Assembly (NCBI GenBank): GCA_947495795.1
Contig: CANMAI010000002.1
Coordinates: forward strand, 310,001 to 374,000
Length of the DNA: 64,000 nucleotides
Direction: 5' to 3'
From: an uncultured Paracoccaceae bacterium
Lineage (GTDB): Bacteria; Pseudomonadota; Alphaproteobacteria; Rhodobacterales; Rhodobacteraceae
The notes beneath the pieces were generated by a model. It had not been told where the DNA came from and made no database searches. It saw nothing but the letters and a program-made list of their open reading frames with translations. This document shows, piece after piece, positions 61,912 through 64,000 of this stretch. Position numbers and translations under genes: made by a program. Position 1 is the first letter of the stretch; each line of letters begins with the position of its first letter.

Positions 61912-64000
61912 TCAGCTAAGCGCTTCGGCACTCTCGTAAAAGCGGATAACATATTGCAGCAGGTCTTCCCGCAGCGTCACCAGTGCCTTGTAGTCTTCGG
62001 AGCCGAACACCTCGGCCCGGGTCAAAAATGCTGTCCACCAGGGGAGCAGCACCGCCAAGATCCCCGGTTGGTCCGGCCCGGTTCCAAGAACGGCGCTCAC
62101 GGCGTCACCAATCTCAACGGGTGTTGGGTTGGTGGCATCCAGCTCTGCCACGAAAATATCCAGCAGCCACGAATTTAATGCCACATTGGCCGGCGGTTCG
62201 ACATCCGGGGCCAGAGTGTCGCTGTTGATCGGCTGAAACTCCATCGGCACCCGGCTCACAAAAGTCGTGCGGTAGAGGATCCGCCACGTCCCGTTTTCGG
62301 CCTCGGAGGCTTCACGCAGTGCCGCCGCGTTTGCCTGGGCGCTGTTGTTCAGCCAATTGGGGTCAATCACCCGGGCAAGCTGGCTGAAATTGGCCTTGGA
62401 AGGCGCCAGGAAGAAGCTCATATAGCGGTAGGTATCCACTTTCCCGGGCGCTGGTCCGTCTGTGTACCCGTGGAGCACCGGCTTTCCATCCTCGATGGAA
62501 ATAATTGGCGCATTCAGAAAGCCGGTTGGATTGGCACTGGCAGACAGAGCAACCGCATAGCTTGTCGCACTGTTTTTGCTGACAGTTGTGGTGAACGTGG
62601 TCGAAAGCATCGCATCGAAGGTTCCGTAAAACCCGCCTGCCGGAGAGGTAGCCTTGCCCTCCACCTCAACCCCAGCTTTCAGCGTCAGCGATGTCACACC
62701 GGAGCGGCTTTCCGAGAACTGATCAACGGTGCTGTATTCCTCCTTCAAAAGCCCGCCACCCGCCGACCAGACATAGGTGTTGGCCAGATTGCGCTGAATT
62801 GTGCCCGTGCCACGGTCAAATCCCGGTGCATTGTCCATTTTGTCCTGAATGGGTGAAAGCAGCGGATAGAGGCTCAACAGATCGACATTGAACTGATCGT
62901 AATAGGCCTGCGCATCCTGTTCCTGCTTTTCAAACCGTCTCTTGAGGGCATAGGCCTCGGTCGGGTTGAAGTAGCTGCCGCGCCGCACATCCGCATCCGG
63001 CCAGTCGGGATCATTGACAAAGCCAACCTTCCCATCAAGCGTCCCGTTTTTCACGTAGCGAGGGTTGATCGGGAAGTCGATAATGTTGACATCCTCGGGG
63101 ATCGTCGGATCCGCAATCAATGTATAGGCCACTGCCGTCTGAGAGCCTTTGATGGCTGTCATATAGAGGTTCGCGGTGGAGGATTTTACAAAGGCTGTGC
63201 CGATATTATCCTGTACATATCGCCGCCCGACCTTGGGGTTGAGCATATCATCGGCGGGTTCCCAGGACCCTGCGGGTGCCAGTTCGCTCGTCCGGGCATG
63301 CGTCAGCCCATGTTGGCGGCCAATTCCGCTGTCGCCCGATTTGCTGGCCGTCAGGCCCAGCTTTGCACCTGCCTTCGCCTCATATTCCGCCAGATCCATC
63401 CCGAAGAAGGTGAATTGTCCGTTCGAGTTGTCGAACTTCCCCTTGAAAAGAAGCCCAAGGCTTCCGCCGATCTCAAAACTGCCGCCTATGTTCTGGCTCG
63501 CCGAGAACGACCATGTCGTGTTGCGCGCCTCGCTCAGCGTCACTGACGAGGCGGACCCAAACGGGTTGGATGTTCCCGGCGGGCCCGCCCAATAGGGGAC
63601 CGTCTGGTTCTCGCTTGGGATCGGCGGGCCACCTTCGATATAGCCCGTGATTTTCGGTGCCGTCTGTACCTGTCCGATATAGATCAGATCCAGATCGCCG
63701 ACCTTGTAGCCCGTCAGGAGGCGTGTATCCCCATCTGCACCGGGATTGTAGACATAGGCGCGCTTGAGAACCGCAAACGCCGTGCCGTAAGCATCAAGCT
63801 GGGTATCGGAGTATTCGCAGACAGCGGCCGTCCCAGTCAATTCACCGGTGAACTCCGTCTTAACCCCGCCCAAAACGTTGAGAACGGGTGCAGCCTCCTC
63901 ACTGATCGGCGCGGTTGATGTCTCCCAGTCCGGCCCACTCGTTTCATTTGCGGGCGAGAAGCTCAGCGTGCTGCCACGGCCCGTCTGGTCGTAAACCTGC
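61912..64000 (-). CDS. Large protein of unknown function, 5' end outside window
   Basis: The frame is open to the window edge, giving at least 695 residues; the true start is to the right. The visible part has no TMs or signal. The central region (about 150 residues in) has glycine/serine beta-rich stretches with alternating polarity (TLSEARNTTWSFSASQNIGG, FEIGGSLGLLFKGKFDN). A second such region (GVTSLTLKAGVEVEGKATS, FYGTFDAMLSTTFTTTVSKN) follows, and resembles the amphipathic hairpins of beta-pore-forming proteins. The C-terminal third has KVDTYRYMSFFLAPSKANF, RVIDPNWLN and NGTWRILYRTTFVSRV, a pattern I associate with large uncharacterised proteins of bacteria and fungi. No domain can be named. 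It is the first visible gene of the minus-strand cluster. Confidence 0.65.
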   Translation of the reverse strand, partial: QVYDQTGRGSTLSFSPANETSGPDWETSTAPISEEAAPVLNVLGGVKTEFTGELTGTAAVCEYSDTQLDAYGTAFAVLKRAYVYNPGADGDTRLLTGYKVGDLDLIYIGQVQTAPKITGYIEGGPPIPSENQTVPYWAGPPGTSNPFGSASSVTLSEARNTTWSFSASQNIGGSFEIGGSLGLLFKGKFDNSNGQFTFFGMDLAEYEAKAGAKLGLTASKSGDSGIGRQHGLTHARTSELAPAGSWEPADDMLNPKVGRRYVQDNIGTAFVKSSTANLYMTAIKGSQTAVAYTLIADPTIPEDVNIIDFPINPRYVKNGTLDGKVGFVNDPDWPDADVRRGSYFNPTEAYALKRRFEKQEQDAQAYYDQFNVDLLSLYPLLSPIQDKMDNAPGFDRGTGTIQRNLANTYVWSAGGGLLKEEYSTVDQFSESRSGVTSLTLKAGVEVEGKATSPAGGFYGTFDAMLSTTFTTTVSKNSATSYAVALSASANPTGFLNAPIISIEDGKPVLHGYTDGPAPGKVDTYRYMSFFLAPSKANFSQLARVIDPNWLNNSAQANAAALREASEAENGTWRILYRTTFVSRVPMEFQPINSDTLAPDVEPPANVALNSWLLDIFVAELDATNPTPVEIGDAVSAVLGTGPDQPGILAVLLPWWTAFLTRAEVFGSEDYKALVTLREDLLQYVIRFYESAEALS

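Overview
The window looks like chromosome of a marine alphaproteobacterium of the Rhodobacterales (Roseobacter group). The gene order (glnB-glnA, yajC-secD-secF followed by an Mth938-like gene, yfgM-like/bamB/der), the high GC content, the abundance of ABC importers and a DMSP lyase of the DddP type all point that way. I cannot name the genus. No tRNA, rRNA, CRISPR array, integrase or transposase gene was seen.

Left part (1-35.3 kb) is mostly housekeeping with small accessory genes between: a partial exported protein at the edge, parE, an exported beta-rich protein, a PRC-barrel protein, an alpha/beta-hydrolase-OsmC fusion, a PstS-like/OmpA fusion with a very acidic insert, dddP, an EEP-family hydrolase, two small unknowns, glnA and glnB, the NAD(P)HX repair gene nnr (with a palindromic repeat inside it and another just after it), serS, yajC-secD-secF with two small genes, sodB, a sulfotransferase, a LOG-family gene, a LysM protein, an Atm1-type exporter, an RND efflux pair with a small third gene, and then the envelope/ribosome set yfgM-like, bamB, der.

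Middle part (35.3-60.2 kb) is an almost unbroken run of five ABC uptake systems: a dipeptide/oligopeptide-type system with a fused ATPase (minus strand), a branched-chain amino acid-type (Liv) system, a phosphonate/phosphite-type (Phn) system, a CUT1 sugar-type system with its own divergent LacI regulator and a perfect 12-bp operator-like palindrome, and a CUT2-type system whose binding protein resembles LuxP, the AI-2 receptor of Vibrio. A cytochrome b561-type membrane gene is translationally coupled to the end of the CUT1 operon. No catabolic genes lie with these transporters, so their substrates cannot be read from context.

Right edge (60.2-64 kb) holds three closely packed minus-strand genes of unknown function. 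The last is at least 695 residues long and runs off the window. It is the least explained block here. The other points most worth a second look are the LuxP-like importer, the acidic insert in the PstS/OmpA fusion, the repeat inside nnr, and a short Ala-Asp-Gly-His motif shared, nearly to the nucleotide, by four unrelated exported proteins.
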